DNA from: Sulfolobaceae archaeon
GTDB lineage: Archaea > Thermoproteota > Thermoprotei_A > Sulfolobales > Sulfolobaceae
Direction: 5' to 3'
DNA length: 23,337 nucleotides
Assembly (NCBI GenBank): GCA_028277025.1
Contig: JAPYVG010000027.1
Coordinates: 1 to 23,337 of the forward strand
Made by a program: the position numbers and the translations under genes. Below the pieces are notes generated by a model, which saw only the letters and a program-made list of their open reading frames with translations, was not told where the DNA came from and did not search any database. Of this stretch, positions 22,726 to 23,337 are shown one piece after another. Each line of letters starts with the position of its first letter. Positions within the stretch are counted from its first letter, which is position 1.

Positions 22726-22866
22726 ATGGGTAAAACATATACAATTAGGAAAACGCCGATTTGCTACAGCGGTTACGGACTATATGAATGTGAAGGGGAT
22801 AAATGCAAATTAATAGCATGCATAAATGTCGAGAACCAGGGCCTTTCGACACCGTTATACTTCTAA
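22726..22866 (+). CDS. 46-residue protein with four cysteines
   Basis: A short frame begins ATG at 22726 and ends TAA at 22864-22866. It encodes MGKTYTIRKTPICYSGYGLY then ECEGDKCKLIACINVENQGL and STPLYF. Cys13, Cys22, Cys27 and Cys32 (spacing x8, x4, x4) could bind one metal ion or form two disulfides. The family is unknown to me. A well-placed TATA box and ATG, plus amino-acid use unlike random frames, support it. Its last 12 bases overlap the 3' end of the convergent gene at 22855. Small metal-binding proteins of this size are common in Sulfolobales as DNA- or RNA-binding factors. Confidence 0.55.
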   Translation: MGKTYTIRKTPICYSGYGLYECEGDKCKLIACINVENQGLSTPLYF

Positions 22867-23214
22867 GTTAAGATTTTTTAACTCTTGGTATATAGACGAA
22901 AAATAGTCTAGATATTCCTTAAAAGCTGAAACCTCTTCTTTGCTAACAATATTTTTTTCAACAGCAAATTTGACACATTTCCACGCTTCTGGGTTAAATA
23001 TTAGTTGTTCTAAGAAGTAACCCCTATATTCTTGGTCTATAATCCCGCATTCCGCTAACCTTTTGAATATCTCACAATTGAAGTTATAAAAGAAGAATTC
23101 GAGGCGTTCCTTCACACCGTCAGTATTTATATATTTGCAAATTTTTGAAAGAATTAGCCAAGCCCTCCTTTGCTTTTCAAGTTTTGAAAATAAGAAAGGT
23201 AAGTTAGCCTCCAC
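22855..23214 (-). CDS. Helical protein of unknown function
   Basis: This 119-residue protein is almost wholly alpha-helical by composition (PFLFSKLEKQRRAWLILSKI; ERLEFFFYNFNCEIFKRLAE; QEYRGYFLEQLIFNPEAWKC; EVSAFKEYLDYFSSIYQELK). It is rich in aromatic residues and resembles no family I know. The start is GTG at 23214. A minus-strand gctaaaaaa (about 23232-23242) lies near the TATA distance, so expression may be leaderless. The 3' end overlaps the convergent four-cysteine gene by 12 bp. Confidence 0.6.
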   Translation of the reverse strand: MEANLPFLFSKLEKQRRAWLILSKICKYINTDGVKERLEFFFYNFNCEIFKRLAECGIIDQEYRGYFLEQLIFNPEAWKCVKFAVEKNIVSKEEVSAFKEYLDYFSSIYQELKNLNLEV

Positions 23215-23302
23215 GTCAGTATGGGAATCTCTTTTTTAGCGTAAAAAATGAGATGAATAAAATACATAAAAAGTCGAAAGAATAAGATTTTTCGTAGAAA
23301 AG

Positions 23303-23337
23303 TTTGTATAAACGAGGGCGGACCTAATTATATGCCC
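23303..23337 (+). promoter_or_regulatory. Possible promoter and start codon of a gene beyond the right edge
   Basis: tttgtataaa (23303-23312) lies about 24 nt before an ATG (23332-23334), the leaderless layout seen elsewhere in this window. Only two codons (Met-Pro) are inside the window, so the gene cannot be checked. Confidence 0.3.

Noticed and set aside
1..23337. CRISPR arrays, tRNA or rRNA genes
   Set aside because: No regularly spaced direct repeats, no cloverleaf with a T-loop and no rRNA-like sequence were seen on either strand.

Overview
This AT-rich window looks like chromosome from a thermoacidophilic crenarchaeon of the order Sulfolobales; I cannot fix the genus. Reasons: many starts are leaderless, with a TATA-like box about 25 nt upstream; ATG, GTG and TTG starts are all used; there is a Sulfolobus-type IS5-family insertion sequence; there is a short Sulfolobus-style zinc-ribbon/OB-fold, thiolase and acyl-CoA gene set; and one secreted protein is dense in N-glycosylation sequons.

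Layout. (1) 1-5.9 kb: a partial small gene, a TusA-like gene split by a frameshift, an MscS channel, a 14-helix MFS exporter, an HMA metal-binding protein, a poorly coding stretch with a run of 16 G, a small unknown protein, and a SWIM zinc-finger gene behind a winged-helix-like gene. (2) 6.0-7.3 kb: a TldD/PmbA-like gene interrupted by a ~248 bp GC-rich insertion that ends in an 11-bp hairpin and looks like the right end of an IS200/IS605-TnpB element. (3) 7.3-8.3 kb: a UspA protein and a hotdog thioesterase. (4) 8.3-11.3 kb (minus strand): a three-gene unit of a low-complexity double zinc-ribbon protein, a very short [NiFe]-hydrogenase small subunit and a group 1/2-type large subunit. (5) 11.4-12.4 kb: an intact IS5-family element with target duplication. 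(6) 12.5-20.1 kb: a CoA-thioester catabolic region. The minus strand has 3-hydroxyacyl-CoA dehydrogenase with an R2-like diiron protein, an AbrB-PhoU regulator, an enoyl-CoA hydratase and a PaaG-like isomerase. The plus strand has SCP-x-type thiolase, DUF35 OB-fold protein and a PaaK-like CoA ligase. (7) 20.4-23.3 kb: a two-gene membrane/secreted glycoprotein unit, a 46-residue four-cysteine microprotein, and an unknown helical protein.

How they work together. Region 6 reads as a near-complete beta-oxidation-like route (ligase, isomerase, hydratase, dehydrogenase, thiolase) plus a possible diiron oxygenase, suggesting O2-dependent breakdown of an aromatic or branched acyl-CoA. The hydrogenase unit would supply electrons from H2, but its small subunit carries ligands for one cluster only, so the electron acceptor is an open question. 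The most unusual items are the one-base frameshift plus Cys-to-Ser change in the TusA-like gene, the TnpB-like relic inside the TldD-like gene, the Cys/Glu-ligated minimal hydrogenase small subunit with its prion-like zinc-ribbon neighbour, and one TATA box placed midway between two divergent leaderless genes. All functional calls come from reading motifs by eye; no database search was run.
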